A stretch of DNA of 64,000 nucleotides from Larix kaempferi (GCA_027924585.1 BSBM01000125.1:749001-813000), one strand, 5' to 3'; positions 11,276 through 23,892 are shown, numbered from the stretch's first letter. The notes: a model not told the origin generated them from the letters alone. Numbers and translations are program-made.

Positions 11276-11985
11276 TATGTATGGTATCTTAAAGCCCATA
11301 AATTGAAGCTCCAACAATTCAAGAGGGGATAAAGACAATTGAGGATAACATCTTTTATATCAGTTTCTATAACTTTTTGTTCATCCAAAAATCACTGAAC
11401 AGCACATTTACATGAACAAATGAAACTATATAAAATAATTTGTATTGTAGCTCCTTGCATTGGATCATACCTAAATCAAGGTCGTGAACCTTTCTTTTGC
11501 TTACACTCTTTGCTCAAATAAATGTTGAAAAATCAAGAATTGGTTTATGATGGTAAATTGATGTGCAACAACTAGGATTTTTGTTCATTCAGACTTATTC
11601 GAGCAATGGAATAGATTCTTTATTTTGGTGGCTAAATGGATTCAAGCTAAGCTCTCCAAGAGGGAGTTTTGGTTCTATCTTGTATATTCTTTTGAGTATC
11701 TTCTCTCTTTGATTTTAGATGGAGTGCTAAAAAAGATGATGATATCCAGTCATTTACAAGCATCACCATCGTTAGTGCTTGAGTTCATCACCAGCCTTAG
11801 CCACTACCATTGCTATAGCCAAATTAGAAAGTTAATGTGTTTGTCAACAACATTAATGTTGTTGTTAGGACATGCCAACCACATTAATGTTCATGTGAAG
11901 AGCATTGAATAAAATCAAGGGAAATATAAATAAATATGAAAGAAGGAATATGGAGTTTGTGGAACAAAACTCAGCAATATGATAT
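11276..11985. other. no gene seen
   Basis: Unique-looking AT-rich sequence between LTR copy 2 and the 12.3 kb gypsy element. The last five bases (11981-11985, GATAT) are the target duplication of that element. Confidence 0.5.
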
Positions 11986-12323
11986 TGTTGTAGTCGAGGG
12001 GGTTGCATTGTTACCAGTGTTACATATTATATATAAGCAAGCACACACGATATAGATACAACATACAAGAATATGGAGAGAACACGAGTCTCTTCTTACT
12101 CAACAAGATGCAAAACAATACATATAAGAACAGATCTAAGTTAATTCAATGGTTCGACTCACCAGCACATATATATATATATTTTACATACAGTTATGTA
12201 ATCGCTTTTTAGTTCAACCGACCGACCTAACCCGACATATTCTGGTCGACGCAATTGTCGACGTGTTTTACAATAAGTTGGGTGGAGGGCCTATTTGACA
12301 GGCTGACTTAGGCTCCTCCAACA
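11986..12323 (-). repeat. element A 3' LTR
   Basis: 338 bp, TGTTGTAG...CTCCAACA, paired with 23943-24276. It contains AT-rich TATATATAAG and a GTCGAC-rich stretch. Many differences from the other LTR are C/T or G/A transitions. Confidence 0.9.
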
Positions 12324-12336
12324 TCTTCCCCACCTC
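12324..12336 (-). promoter_or_regulatory. element A polypurine tract
   Basis: Minus-strand GAGGTGGGGAAGA directly before the 3' LTR start, the expected place for the plus-strand primer. Confidence 0.75.
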
Positions 12337-15300
12337 AAAGTATTTCTTCGTCCCGAAGAAATGAGGAGATGCAAAATTGTTAACTGTGCAAAAAGAGTAG
12401 ATGTAGATGTTACTATTGTTCATGACTGGAACTGGACGCTGCTTGCTGCTGGACACAAACTTCGACGATGGCTTCGACAGAGACAGACAACTGGTGCTGA
12501 AAATATTCCCCAAGTGTGCGACATCTTTTGAATGTCTATGGTTAATGTGGTTAAGCTTGAAAAGTTTTCCATTTTGTCCCGATTTGACTTGTTTTGCAGG
12601 TTAATCAAGTCGTGACCACAAAGCTTTTACTTTATCATCAACGGTTGAAAGTAGTCTTTGAAGGTATGGTCAGATATTTTCAAGTTTAAAGAGGCTAGTC
12701 GGAGCTTGACTCATCCATTAGTCTTCATTTCCAATTTTTCTAGCTTCCTGTTTTCCATGATAATCTGGTCGTTGACATTTTGGATTAGAGCTTCATCGGC
12801 TACTTGTCGTTGCAGTTGCAGATTGCTGAGTAGCTCGCGCGTCCGCTGCATTTCTTTAAAAACATTGCCGTAATGAGTATACCAGTTGCTGAGGACTTTG
12901 GCGACTGTAGATGCCTAATCATTGTACTTTCTTAACTGGCTGTGAGCTGAGGTGAATGTTGTGTATTGCGTTGCCCGTAAGGAGGATGTTTCTATGGCCT
13001 GTTCTTGTCGGTTCTTGGCGAGTTCATCTTTTAATGTTGATATGATAGTTTTGAGTATTTGATATGCTTTGTTGAGAGTACTTGTCACATTGGAACTCGA
13101 CGGCAGCGGTACGACTTGTAACTTGTTGCGCTAAGTCTTCACACTTAGCCAAAAATGATGCTTGGTCCTCCTGCAGGTTTTGGATGCGTTCTTGGGTTTC
13201 AATGCGTCTATGTCTTTGTTCTCGGTTAACCGCATCTGCAAGTAAGTTGAGCTCCTCCTGTGTTTCTTCTTACGGATCATATGTGGAGATTGTCCCGAAC
13301 TAGTCGAGGTGCACAGATAGACGACTCTCTTGTCGAATATGCTGAAGGTGTTGCTGCTGTCTCTGGTTCTGTCGCTCTTTTTCTTGTCGCCTTTTTTTCT
13401 TTTCACTGCTTCCTCTTTTTATTTTCTTGTGATTTTTCTGTAGCCTCTGTCTGTGGTGCTGGTTATTTTTGTTGATCAGTCGCTACTGGTGATTGATTTG
13501 CATATGCTTGTGTGGTGATGACAATTTGTTCTGTCCACGCCTGGCTGGCTGGTTCTGATTCTGTTCTTGTTTCTACTTGTGCTGAAGTATTGTCTTGTTC
13601 TGGAGCTACTATGTTTGCTCCTTCAGGTGTTGCTGTCGTGGTTTCCTCTGGCATTGCTATCATTGTTTCTTCTGTAGCGGCTGTGTCGGCTATTTCCGCT
13701 GGATTTTCAATATTTTGAACTGTTGATTTTGGAGTGGTTCCGTCGGCAGGGGTCGAGGATGGAAGACTAGGATCGACTTGAGCCGAGGGTGAAACGGTCG
13801 GCAACAAAGGGGGTACTTCATATACTGGTGGAGGTGGAGAGGGGTCGGGGCTTCCATACGGAACTAGACTGACTTAGGGTGACAAAACTTCGGGAAAAAG
13901 TGTTTCTTCTTCGATAGGGTTATAAATTTCTGGTGGGTCGACTAAATGTTGAGGAGGTGATTGATCTTCCACCGTTGGGTTGAATGGAAAGGGAATGAAG
14001 TATGAGGTTTCTCGGGTGATAATATTACTGGTCGGGCCAGGGTTTCTTTCTAGATGTGTTTGGTGAATTCCGATCACTTGTAGTGTTGCGGTTCTAGTCG
14101 GGGATGGCAGTTCGGTTGTGGAAATGTCGGGAGGGGCATAATTGGTCAGAAAACTGGAATCGATGAGAACCAGTTTCTTGGTGATGAGCTCGCGCCAGTT
14201 AGGAAAGAGGGATGGAAGCTGGGATATGAATTGGTTGAGTTCATTATCGCCTTGAAGATTTTGTCTGAGTGGAAGGGGAAGGGTCTACACAATATCTGGA
14301 ATATTAAGAGCTGATTTTGGTGCAGGTGTGATGGATGCTGGAAGTGAAGGAAGAGTTTCGTATTCCATCACAACGGTCAAAGATGATGGAGGAGGGATTT
14401 TAGTTAGGTCGACATGGGGTTCAACTGTAATCTTAGATTTCTTCTGTGGTGCTGGTCGGTTGCGGGAATTGTCCTCTTCCATGAATTTCTTAAATTGGTC
14501 TTCGACAGGTATTTTGAGTTTGGCAGCATCGGCTAAGATCTGAGTTGCACTCTCATAGAGTTCAGCTTCATATTCCTCTGTCAGTTCGTGAATGATAATA
14601 TTTATTTTTCCTTTTCCCTGTGCTTTGGACTCCCTTTGTTTTCTGGCTTTAGAATTTTCTTCTGCTAACTGGTGGATGTTTTCGGTGGTGAGAGCGTATT
14701 TTGGAAGTGGATCATCTGACTGAGTGCTCTCATCTGAATGTTCAGCTGTCTCAGGGGGGTCCTGATGTGCAGTCATTGTGATCGCGAGGGGTGCTGGATT
14801 CATTTCGAAAATTGGCTCAGCTTGGAGGGTGAAAGTATTCATATAAAGTCGGCGTTCATAATCATCTTCCTTCTCCACATCCATCAATGGTTCGACTATG
14901 GTTAAGTTGACTCTTCGTGCCTAGGGAGGAACTTCCATTCTTGTGCTTAACTGTCTTCCTAGCTCCGTGAAAACTTCCTCGGCCGAAGGGTAGTAGTCAA
15001 GTGGTTCCGCTATGCCTGATGCACCCTGCAAATACCAGATCGAGGTGTGGTCTAGCGCCAGTTGAATGTGTGCTGTCGGCGGTAGAATTCGTCAGATGTT
15101 TTGAGGCACCCTCCACCTTGTTGATTGGACTTTAAGATTTTGGAACCAACTGTCCATCCAAAGCTTGACTATCGAGGGTCCAAGCCGACTTCCTTCGTGT
15201 GTGAAGCAATGGAAATTTTCCATTAGTACGCTTCTTTCTGTTGCAAAGTCCTTGCATCCTGTCGGCCTAATTTGAGTCATAGCAATCCAAATAATCAAAG

Positions 15301-16434
15301 ACGGGTATCAAATGCTTGAACCCTCTTCTTGGATTTGTAGCATATGGATTTGATAATGTCGGCCAAATGTTCAACCCATTTGTAGACTTTGCCTCACGTT
15401 TCCATGTTTTGAACCGCCTCCAGCATGTCGATTTTAAGATCAGAGCCTTGACCGGAACTTGATAGTGCTGTCGACACAATTCTTGCAACAATTTTATAGA
15501 GATTATTTGGTTTACCATTAGCCCTCGGGAGTTTTTACCGGCAGCTGTGCCTATGAATTCTTTGAACAATTCTGGTTTTGGGCGCATTGGTACATCATCA
15601 CCTTTGTTTGAAAGGTCGGTAATATGATAAATGAGTTCACCATTTATTTCTTCAGGTACATCGAAATAAAACTTTCCATTGTGGTACCTGCTTACTATAA
15701 AATGAGCTACAATGTCTTTCAAGCCACCGAAGTTGTCTAGTAGAGGCGCGTTCAATATGTAATGTATAATCGTGGCGGTCCGTAGTTTATGTAATTCCTC
15801 CCTATAGCGACCATTTGTTTCTTTTCCCCATTCAATGATGTCATTCCAGGTCCTCTTCCAGTGTGGTTCCGAAACCTTGGCGTTCCGGACCAGTTGCAAT
15901 CAGGTTTCCAAGGGCGGGATTTTTCAAGCTCTCTGACCTTTGATGCTACAGACCTGGTTGTCATCTGAGATTTCTTTGGTGCCATTGTTGGTACATGGTT
16001 CTCAGGTTCAAGATTGCGTGTGAAGGGTTCAGGAAGCTTCAAGCTCCGGTGTTCAAGTTCTTGGAAAAAGAGTACCCAAGAATCCTTGAGCTCAATATTT
16101 ATAATGGGGACGCTCAGCATGGGTGAATGCGAAGTAGATGGCTGCATTGAAGGTTGATTTGACAAGGAAATTAATTTTGAGTGACAGGTTGTTGGCTCCT
16201 CATCGGGCGCATTTCAGATTTTCTTCTCTACTTGTCGGACTTCACGATTGCTTTTCTTAGTTGTTTCTTCAGTATGATGTCAGTGCATGGTTTCTGTCGT
16301 GTCGTGTCGGCCATAAATAGGTCTTCCTGATCGTGGATTTCTTCCCTCCTGCACTCGTCGGCCCAATCTTTGTTGTCTACGTCTGTCATGTTGTCGGTCG
16401 TGTGTCGGGCTCTTTTCTCTGCAGCTTTGTTCAT
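12337..16434 (-). pseudogene. large unrecognised post-integrase protein of element A (decayed)
   Basis: Function unknown. After integrase, minus-strand coding potential continues for about 4 kb. It opens with an ATG near 16434 (MNKAAEKRARHTTDN), then runs through 16165-15267 with a segment containing ITDLSNKGDDVP and GKNSRGLM. It then shifts frame into a helical stretch with KIVARIVSTALSSSG and DLKIDMLEAV. From 15298 to about 13463 a single frame is kept, broken by only a few stops. That part is acidic and Pro/Glu/Thr-rich and looks disordered. The end (about 13275-13080) reads as a coiled coil with EETQEELNLL and IQNLQEDQASFLAK. No transmembrane segment is evident, so an envelope role is not supported. 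I have an unverified impression that similar segments exist among plant hypothetical proteins. Frameshifts and stops make it non-functional here. Confidence 0.6.
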
Positions 16435-16544
16435 TGCTTTTTCCAGATTTATTCTGTAGCTTATATGACTTGCTGTTTGAAATATTGCTTATAGTGTTTC
16501 TCTTTGAGGTTAGTTATAACCATTTTTTATTGTTTTTGAATGCT

Positions 16545-17744
16545 TCATGCCTTGTATCGCTTCATTCGGGCGCTGTTAATGAGTTTCTTGAAAACACTCC
16601 CTTGTAAAGTTTTCAGTTGGACTGAGCTGTTGGGATTGATGTTCTAGAAAATATATGGACCCATCCACTCTGTGTGCAACTTCTTTGGTTTACCCTTAAC
16701 GCGGCTGTTATATAGCAATTCCAAGTTACCAACTGATAGATTTTTCTGCTTGATATTTCGATCATGCCATGCTTTCTGCTGTTGTTTTTGTATTTATTGT
16801 TGTTGTATCACTATCTTTCGAGTCTCGTCAAGTTTCAACAGTTGAACAAAGCATTATTTTCTTGCATCTTCGACATCAATATGTAACACTTATGCAATTC
16901 TCGAAGCTTGTTGTCGAAAGTGCAAGGGGACGACTGCTTCTTGAACATATACCAACGTGAAAGGAGTCTGACCTGTTGTTCTTTTATATGTTGTTCTGTA
17001 TGCCCATAGTACGTCAGGTATCTTGTCGTCCCAATCGTCTTTATCAATGTTGCACATTTTTTTCAATCCTTTGGTAAGTGTTTTATTAAATGCTTCGACG
17101 ATGCCATTTGATTGTGGGTGATAAGATGTACTTATTCTGTGCTCAATTGCAAATTCTTTTGTAAGTGTGTCAATATTTCTACAGAAAAAGTGAGTACCTT
17201 GGTCGTTGATCAATGCAAGTGGGCATTCGAACTGTGTGATAATATTCTCGTATATGAATTTAGCAGCTATTCCGCTTGAACATGTTTCGACTGGTTTTGC
17301 CTCTGCCCATTTGGTGACATATTCCATGACAGTGATGATATAATGTGCACCTCTTCGTCTGCCAAGTACTGGGAAAGGTCTAATAAAATCAATTTCCCAC
17401 ATTTCAAATGTTCGAATTGGATTTACGGGAATAAGGGGAATTTCTGTGCTTGGCATAGGTCGACCCATTCATTGGCATCTATCACATTTGTTCACAAAAT
17501 ATCGACAGTCTTTGTGAACTGTCGGCCACCAAAGTCCAGACTGCATAATATTTCTCGCTGTGATGTCAGTGTGATAGTGTCCTCCTTCCGGTCTGTAGTG
17601 TGCTTCTGAAAGTATGTTATGTCGCTCGTGTTCAAGTGCACACCATCGTAATACATCATCTAGGCCAAGTTTATAGAGGAATCCATTGATGAGAGTGTAA
17701 GGTGCAGCTTTCATTGCAAGAATCTTCTTTTTATTTTCTGGCAT
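16545..17744 (-). pseudogene. element A integrase
   Basis: Inserts the cDNA into the genome. Read right to left it shows the N-terminal HHCC zinc domain (H-x-H of the GGHYH region and the CDRC pair), the DDE core (D in WEIDF, D in INDQGTHF, E in SNGIVEAFNK) and a C-terminal GPY/F module (EWMGPYIF) that ends near 16548. One TGA splits the zinc domain from the core at 17469-17471, and further stops lie at 16890 and in the C-terminus. Key catalytic residues are still present. The core keeps normal family length. It directly precedes the extra coding region. Confidence 0.85.
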
Positions 17745-17774
17745 TCCTTCTGGGGCTTGTCCATCCTTGAGAAA

Positions 17775-18330
17775 TTATGCAATCTCCGCGAGTTCCGAGG
17801 GGAAAGCTTCAATTTTAAACAGGTGTGCATCTGGTAGATCGTCTTCTATTCCTGTCGGCTCCTCTTCGGTGTCGATTCGTGACAAGTGGTCTGGTCCGAC
17901 ATTTGCCTTCCCTAGTCGAATTATGACTTCAAATTCAAATTCCTGGAATAACAATAGCCAATGACATAATCTTTCGCGGTACAATGGCTTATTGACTAAG
18001 TAATTCAATGCTTGATGATCTATGTAGAAGACAAAAGGACTAGCTAATAGATAGTGACAATATTTCTGTAGTGCAAATACCATGCCTAATGCTTCTCTTT
18101 CTGTTGTGGAATAATTTCTCTCTGCTTTGTTCATCTTCCTGCTGCTGAACACATTAGGGTAATCCATTCCATCATCACCAGCTTATGTCAAGACTGCGCC
18201 GACTGCTATGCCTGACGCGTCGATATGAACATGAAACTTAATTGACCAGTTCGAGAATCAGAGAATGGGTGCCTTGACAAGTTTTCTCTTCAGGATGTCG
18301 AATGATGTGTTGCACTCATTAGTCCACTTG
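17775..18330 (-). pseudogene. element A RNase H (gypsy type)
   Basis: Degrades RNA in RNA:DNA hybrids during reverse transcription. Visible landmarks in order are HVHIDASG (first catalytic Asp), TEREALG (Glu), YIDHQAL (Asp) and GPDHLSR (last Asp), so all four acidic residues survive. A TAA lies shortly after the first motif near 18184, and another stop ends the open stretch at 17775. It follows RT in the same frame. Confidence 0.85.
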
Positions 18331-18379
18331 TACTCTTGATTTTATTTCAATAGTTCCTCCAGGGGATACATCATGTCGG

Positions 18380-19590
18380 AATAATGTCTGATAAAAATTC
18401 GGTAGTATCCCGTGTGGCCCAATAGGGTTCACACTTGTTTAGGATTGACTAGTGGCTTTAGGTTGAGAATGATCTTAATTTTGGCGTAGTCAACTTTGAT
18501 TCCTTCTTTGCATACTACATGGCCCAATAGTATTCCGATAGGAGTGGCGAAAATACATTTCTTTATGTTCAATGACAGTTGGATTTGTCGAAAACGTTCA
18601 AGCATTAACCGGAGCCATTTGCAATGGTATTTCAACATCGTCCAATCATCAAAGTAGAAATCCATAGTTTTGTAGATGTATTCTTGAAAGGCTTTGACGA
18701 AAATATGAGAAAATACAGCTGGTGCGTTCTTCAGTCCAAAAGGCATGACTTTATATGCAAACGATCCAAATTCACACACGAACGTGGTCTTCTTCTAATA
18801 TTCTTTAGCAATAGGTACTTGGTTGTACCTGGAAAATCCATCCGTGAATGAATAACACTCATGCCCTGCAACTTCATTAATGATTTCGTCAGCTAATGGA
18901 GTAGGGAAAGGGTCAGTGAGTGTTACTTTATTGAGTTCACGAAAGTCGACACAGATTCGCAGTCATGCCAGGTCATGCTTCTTCGGCTGGATGACCATCG
19001 GACTCGCCCATTATGACTGATCAATAGGATATATGATTCCTGTGTCAAGCATACTATTGATCTCCTTTTTGACAATTTTTTATATATTTATGCGCAAGTT
19101 TGTAAGGTCTTTTTTTTACCAGCTTAGCGTTTGTTTTGATATCAATCTTCATTTCGCCCATCTCCTGTACAAGTCCTTTCAAGTCTTTATAATCGCATGC
19201 GAATACATCCTGAAATTCTTTAAGGAGGCTGGTGATCTCTGCAGTTTGTTCTTCATTCCAATAATCGCCAATTTTCGGTCTGTCGTCGTTTGATATGTCT
19301 ATTTCTTTTATTTTGACCTTCACGTCCATCCACTCTGGAGCTCGACTGTCATTGATTGGTCTTTCGCCTTCTTTCATCTGTGTGAATGCTAGCGGGAAAT
19401 ATTTTTCTGATAATCTTTCTGGGTCTTCTTTCTCTGTAGTCTCCACTTTGAAAGCTGTTATGACTGGCTTCGATATAGCTGGATGCTCTGGCTTTCTAAT
19501 CGCAGTTGTGTCGAATGCTGGACTTATTTCGACTGAATGTTGCGACAGACAGTTGTTTGTCGAGCAATTGGCTTCTTCTCTGCTGCTACT
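18380..19590 (-). pseudogene. element A reverse transcriptase with linker
   Basis: The N-terminal linker (PKIGDYWNEEQT, GEMKIDIKTNAK) is typical of the region before RT in this gypsy group. It is followed by ICVDFRELN, SFTDGF, VMPFGLKNAPAVFS, the active site YFDD (Y-x-D-D with F in the variable place), LNIKKCIF and LLGHVV. Several stops interrupt it, including TGA and TAG codons that look like CGA or CAG changed by C-to-T. There is a frame change near 19060. Confidence 0.85.
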
Positions 19591-19595
19591 TCGTT

Positions 19596-20195
19596 TTATG
19601 TCGGTTGCAGAAATTTTTTGATTTGGTTGCTTGCCTTAGTCAGCTGCTCTTCCTTTGGGGAAAATTGGAAGTCTTTGATGGAATTTTCTTTGAGTTCTTT
19701 CCAAACGAAGGTCTCGCCTCTTGCTTCTTCCATTTTGTACCATTTATTTGGAAAATCATCGAGTGTGTTTGGAAAGAGATGCAGCCAAGCTCTTTCATCT
19801 TCATATCCTAGTCTTCTCCATTCTCTTTCGCACTTGTCGATATGAGCTTCAGGATCTTGTCCCTGTGTGAAAATCGAAATTTCTACCCGAGCTGTCAATT
19901 TCTAGCCTCCAAACCTTTCAACAAAGTATGTCGACGCAGTAGTCCATGTTTTGAGTCACGATTGATGCGTGTCCCACCATCTCGTAGCTTGTCCTGTAAA
20001 TGTCTCAACCAGACTCTGCAATCTCCCTTGTTCTCCAACATGTTTTGAAACTTCCTCAATATGTACTGATGGAGATTCTCGTTCCTTGTATCGCAGCGCA
20101 GGGGTATGTGTCGACTCATTTTTTGCTGGTGCAAGAGTCGAATATTCATGAATTTTCGCTCGAATATCTTTGGAATGGTCGAGATCGAAAATCAT
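19596..20195 (-). pseudogene. second gag-like domain between protease and RT in element A
   Basis: Two overlapping minus-strand frames give a Retrotrans_gag-like fold signature: VHIEEVSKHV, FTGQATRWWDTHQ, ERFGG, FTQGQDPEAHI, EREWRRLGY, then PNKWYKMEEARGETF. It runs on into the linker before RT with no sign of a foreign boundary. Its place between protease and RT is unusual, because gag normally lies upstream and a separate gag is already present at 22057-22725. It may be a capsid duplicate or a structural domain fused to the polymerase. One stop and one frameshift are present. Confidence 0.65.
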
Positions 20196-20199
20196 TTAT

Positions 20200-21240
20200 T
20201 GACTTTCTTTTTAGAGATGGCTTCCACTGTCCAACATTATTTTGCTTGAAATTCATAATTTTCCATTTTCTAGTTGTAAATTTCTGCATCGGAGTTATAT
20301 CTGAATGATGCAGGATCTTCAAGGTAGAGTTCTCCTCTTGAATTTGGTTCAACACAATCTTCGTTGTTGCTTACTTGATATAGCTGTCTTGTATCATTTT
20401 CATCCTCCATAGGTTCTGACCATGGTTATCCCTGAGATGGGAAGATTGGTACTATCAACTTTTGACCATTGCCTTTCAATTTAATGCGACCCTTATCAAG
20501 TGAGATCGATGCTTTCATTTTTCGGCCCAATGGTCAACCAACTAGGGCTGGAAAATAACTGGCTCCATCCTTTGGATTTATGATCTTGAAGTCTACTTTT
20601 GTCTTTATGCCTTTTATGGATGTTTCAACTTCTCTCCATACTCCAATCGGTTCAATTAGTCCTTGATCAATGAGCTTCAAATAAATACCCGATTCTTGAA
20701 GTTGCGGTCGACCTAATTGATCCCAAGTATCACGAGTCATGATGTTAACTTGCGAACCAAAATCGAGTACGACTTGCCGGACATGGTATTCGTGTATCTC
20801 GAGGTCGACGAGAGGGTCGACATCGTTCTTATCTTTTTTATTTAGTCGAAAAATGTTTTTAGCTTTCCTTTGCGCGACAAATTTATTCTTAATATTATGT
20901 AACAAGTCAATTAATTTTCCAACATCTTCTTCTTTAGTGATTAAATTAACCAATTCATTGAGTGCTTCATGTCGACTTTCTTTGTTATCTTCTTGTACTG
21001 CTAATTCGGAGAATATGTCGAATGCATTTTTAAACAAATATTTTTGTTTAGCAGGATTTGGATAATCCTCTTTACATATTACTTTGCTTATTTGTGGTTT
21101 GTCTTGACCAATGTGAGTACCTTGTCTTGTTCCAATTTGCAAATTCTTTGTTCTAATCACATCACATTTTGGAACACACGACAAGACATTAACATTATTT
21201 TTATTTGTAATTTTCTCAATCATAGTAGGACAATCCTCCA
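20200..21240 (-). pseudogene. element A aspartic protease
   Basis: The open frame 21241-20534 carries a retropepsin-like domain. The active-site loop reads LDFGS (D160 of that frame, with F in the position usually S or T), followed by VNIM, a middle strand segment and FPALVG near the end (usually ending in a GRPW-type motif). The N-terminal 120 residues are a charged spacer after the last zinc knuckle. A stop at 20534 and more stops toward 20200 break it from the next domain. Replacement of S/T by F in the active loop matches a C-to-T change in a TCN codon. Confidence 0.7.
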
Positions 21241-21850
21241 AGAAGTGATCACCTACTCCACATTTAGTACAAAATTTTAGATCTATGCGATCTTTATAGG
21301 GACACTCTGCATGACGACGTCCTTCACTGAGACAAGTATAACATTGTCCAGGTCGTCGAGGTCGGAAATCTCGACCGCCATTACCGCAACCTCAGCCTTG
21401 GTATCCTCCACATTGGTTGTAGTTATCATTTCGCCGATCGTATCTTCTTCCGTCGTACCTTGAATATCGATCGTATCTGTCATTCCGGTCATATCGATCA
21501 TTTCTTTCATTACTGTTGTTTCGATAGTATCCGTCGTTTCTTTCAATTTTGTCGTTTGGCTACTCGACAGAGTTTGTTTGGTACACCGCATGATAATTCT
21601 GCTTGTTCTTTAGATTCAGATGACATTCTTCTATAGAATGAGTACTGACTTCACATATCTGACACCACTTAGCTTGCTTATTCTTCAAATTGTATGGGCA
21701 GTCATTTGTAGTATGTAAGTCATAATCTTGACATATATCACATAAACATCTTGTTTGAACAAGTTGGACATCTTGTCGTCGGTCCTCCATACGACAAGAG
21801 TCTTTAGTATGTCCTGAAGTATAACATTTTGTACACCATACTTCCGGTCC
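21241..21850 (-). pseudogene. element A nucleocapsid: five CCHC-type knuckles and RYD-rich linker
   Basis: In one minus-strand frame there are five successive knuckle motifs: CTKCYTSGHTKDSC, CDICQDYDLHTTNDC (one residue longer), CQICEVSTHSIEEC, then after a linker CYTCLSEGRRHAEC (R where H is expected) and CTKCGVGDHFLEDC. The last one crosses into the frame of the protease ORF. The linker between the third and fourth is rich in Arg, Tyr, Asp and Asn, with RYDRNDRYDRYSRYD-like repeats, and contains a TAG and a TGA. Five knuckles is more than the one or two usual in gypsy gag. Confidence 0.75.
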
Positions 21851-22056
21851 TCTCAGACTTATATCTCAGATAGACTGCCGCATACTATCCAGTCGTTCTT
21901 CAATGTGTCTATCGACAGGTACCAAAGGATATTCGTAATCCATCTCGATTTCCAGATCCTTTTCAGGGCATCTTCGTATGAATTGACGTTCTGCCAGCGG
22001 ACGTGCACTTTGAGTTTTCGTATAAGTCCAACAACGAACCATTTGATTAGGATTTT

Positions 22057-22725
22057 TTATTCAATATCATAATCAATCTGGCTCAATAGATCTTTAAACC
22101 TCTTATCATATTCTTTTACGGTCTCTGTCAATCTTTGGACTGTTGTCTTTAAATTTTCGGTAGCCAGGTATTTTGCATCCGAGGTTTTGAAGAAAGATAG
22201 GAAGTGTTGCTTGATTTCCGCGTTCGTTGCATTTGGTGTTTTATCAATGTAGCCCATGTACCAGGTGAGTGCTCTTTTTCGCAAAGAGCCAGCAAACTGA
22301 GCAATTTGTCGTTCTTCACTGGTAAGTATATTGGCTTCCCATATTGATTCGCACACAAACCAATGTATTCTGGGATCTTCATTAGCCTCGTAAAACAGAA
22401 GGTGAGTTGTCGTATGCAACATGTCTGCTGCTTCGATCGATAAATCGACTAGTGGAGTTGGTGGATTATTGTCGGAGACAGAATTAGGTGCTGGGTTAAC
22501 TTTGACGGGTACTATTGGCAACTGATTATTGAGAGCGACTTCTTTACCTTCACTGCAAGTGTTTGGAACTTCTATTGGTTCATTGGGTTTCGAAAATTTG
22601 CATTCTTCTACTGCATCTGTCGAAATCCAAGAAAAATTCTGCTCAATCAAGATTTCGCTTCTTTTCGGTGGTTTCGATGAACTCAACGATTCACTCAATG
22701 TTGGTAGTGGGGGGTGCTTCTGCAT
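22057..22725 (-). pseudogene. element A gag (capsid region)
   Basis: Particle-forming protein. The second half of this 222-codon frame has the Retrotrans_gag signature: QIAQFAGSLRKRALTWYM, AEIKQHFLSFFK and VKEYDKRFKDLL. The first half is Pro/Ser-rich. Upstream coding sequence continues to 23892, and downstream the knuckle array follows after about 200 bp containing a frame change. Confidence 0.8.
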
Positions 22726-23892
22726 GATCTGAGTAGAGTAGATGGAAACTTCTATTGGAAAAATCGGGTTGAAAAGTCACCCAGTTTCCTTCTTCTGGTC
22801 GATGAATCAACAGTCTGTCGACTTCATCACCTTCATTACTTTGTCGACTCCAAATTCCTGACTGGCCAGCGTGAAGTCCGAGATCTTCTTCGAAATGTCC
22901 TGCACTCGGGCACTCTGAGTAAGATGCAATGGAGAAGGGGGAGTTTTACCCCAGGTATATTATCTTGGAGAGCACTACCTCGCTCTATCCACAAGTCTTT
23001 GTCCATCGGTGACAGATCTTCATCGACGCCCCATTCCTTGCGAGCTCGACTCGACTCCGGCAGATGTCCTTCTGTATCTGTCACGATACCTGGTCCTCGT
23101 TTCTTCCGGAGCGCACTAGCTTGCTCCTTCAGTTCTTCTTGCCTTTTTCTTCTCTTCTCTCGCTCAATCTTCTGGATGTCCAGAGTGCTTTTATGACTCA
23201 TTGCTCGATCTTTGTCGGATCTATTGGATCTTTCACCGCTGTTCATGTCGCCTTTTCATGTGTCGATATTTGTCGTTCATCTACTCCATCAGAAATTGTT
23301 TGGATACCCCCCAATGTCGGCCTGAAGTTCTCTAGGAAATTGGGGAAGTACGGAACTTCATTTGCTCAATAAATACTCCCACTCGCGCTCTTGTATGAAT
23401 TTCTTCCACTCTCTTTCTTTTTCTTCCCAATTTGAGTTTGGGAGCGGCAGAAGCAACAAGGGTCGAGTCTCGACAATATGCGTGGCGCCTTTGTCGATCA
23501 GGAACTTGAACAAGAGTGTTGGCAAAGAACACAAAAACTGGTTGGTAAGGTCGGTGAAAAACTGTCTCCTCACGTCATCAATAGACACTCGCTCTTCAAT
23601 TGCGCATTCTTCACAGAACTCGTCGGCAATCTTCTCGCACCATTCAGATAGATTCGTATGACTTTTGTTAATCAAATTCATAATCAATTCATGCTCCTTT
23701 TCATTTGCTTGTCTTTTCATCCAGGAGCTTCTTCAACGCGAGCGGCATGAATTCCAGGATCTTCTCATGAGTCTTAGAAAATAATTTCTCCCTTGCTTGA
23801 GCAATCGTCAGCTTGTTTCTTCTTCCATAATTTTGCAGGTAGTTAGCAATCTTTCTCTCCCACCATTCTTTAATCTCTTGCTCTGATAGCAT
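22726..23892 (-). pseudogene. element A gag N-terminal region
   Basis: Starts at an ATG at 23892, only about 35 bp after the primer site. It reads MLSEQEIKEWWERKIANYL and continues after a frameshift at about 23715 through a helical stretch with NLSEWCEKIADEFCEEC. A third piece (23246-22836) is Arg/Lys/Glu-rich (QKIEREKRRKRQEELK). No domain was recognised. The short leader and continuous charged composition fit the matrix-like start of a gag polyprotein. Confidence 0.6.

Noticed and set aside
12337-16434. Envelope-like gene after integrase
   Set aside because: The position fits, but no signal peptide, transmembrane segment or glycosylation-rich ectodomain was seen. The sequence is acidic and coiled-coil.
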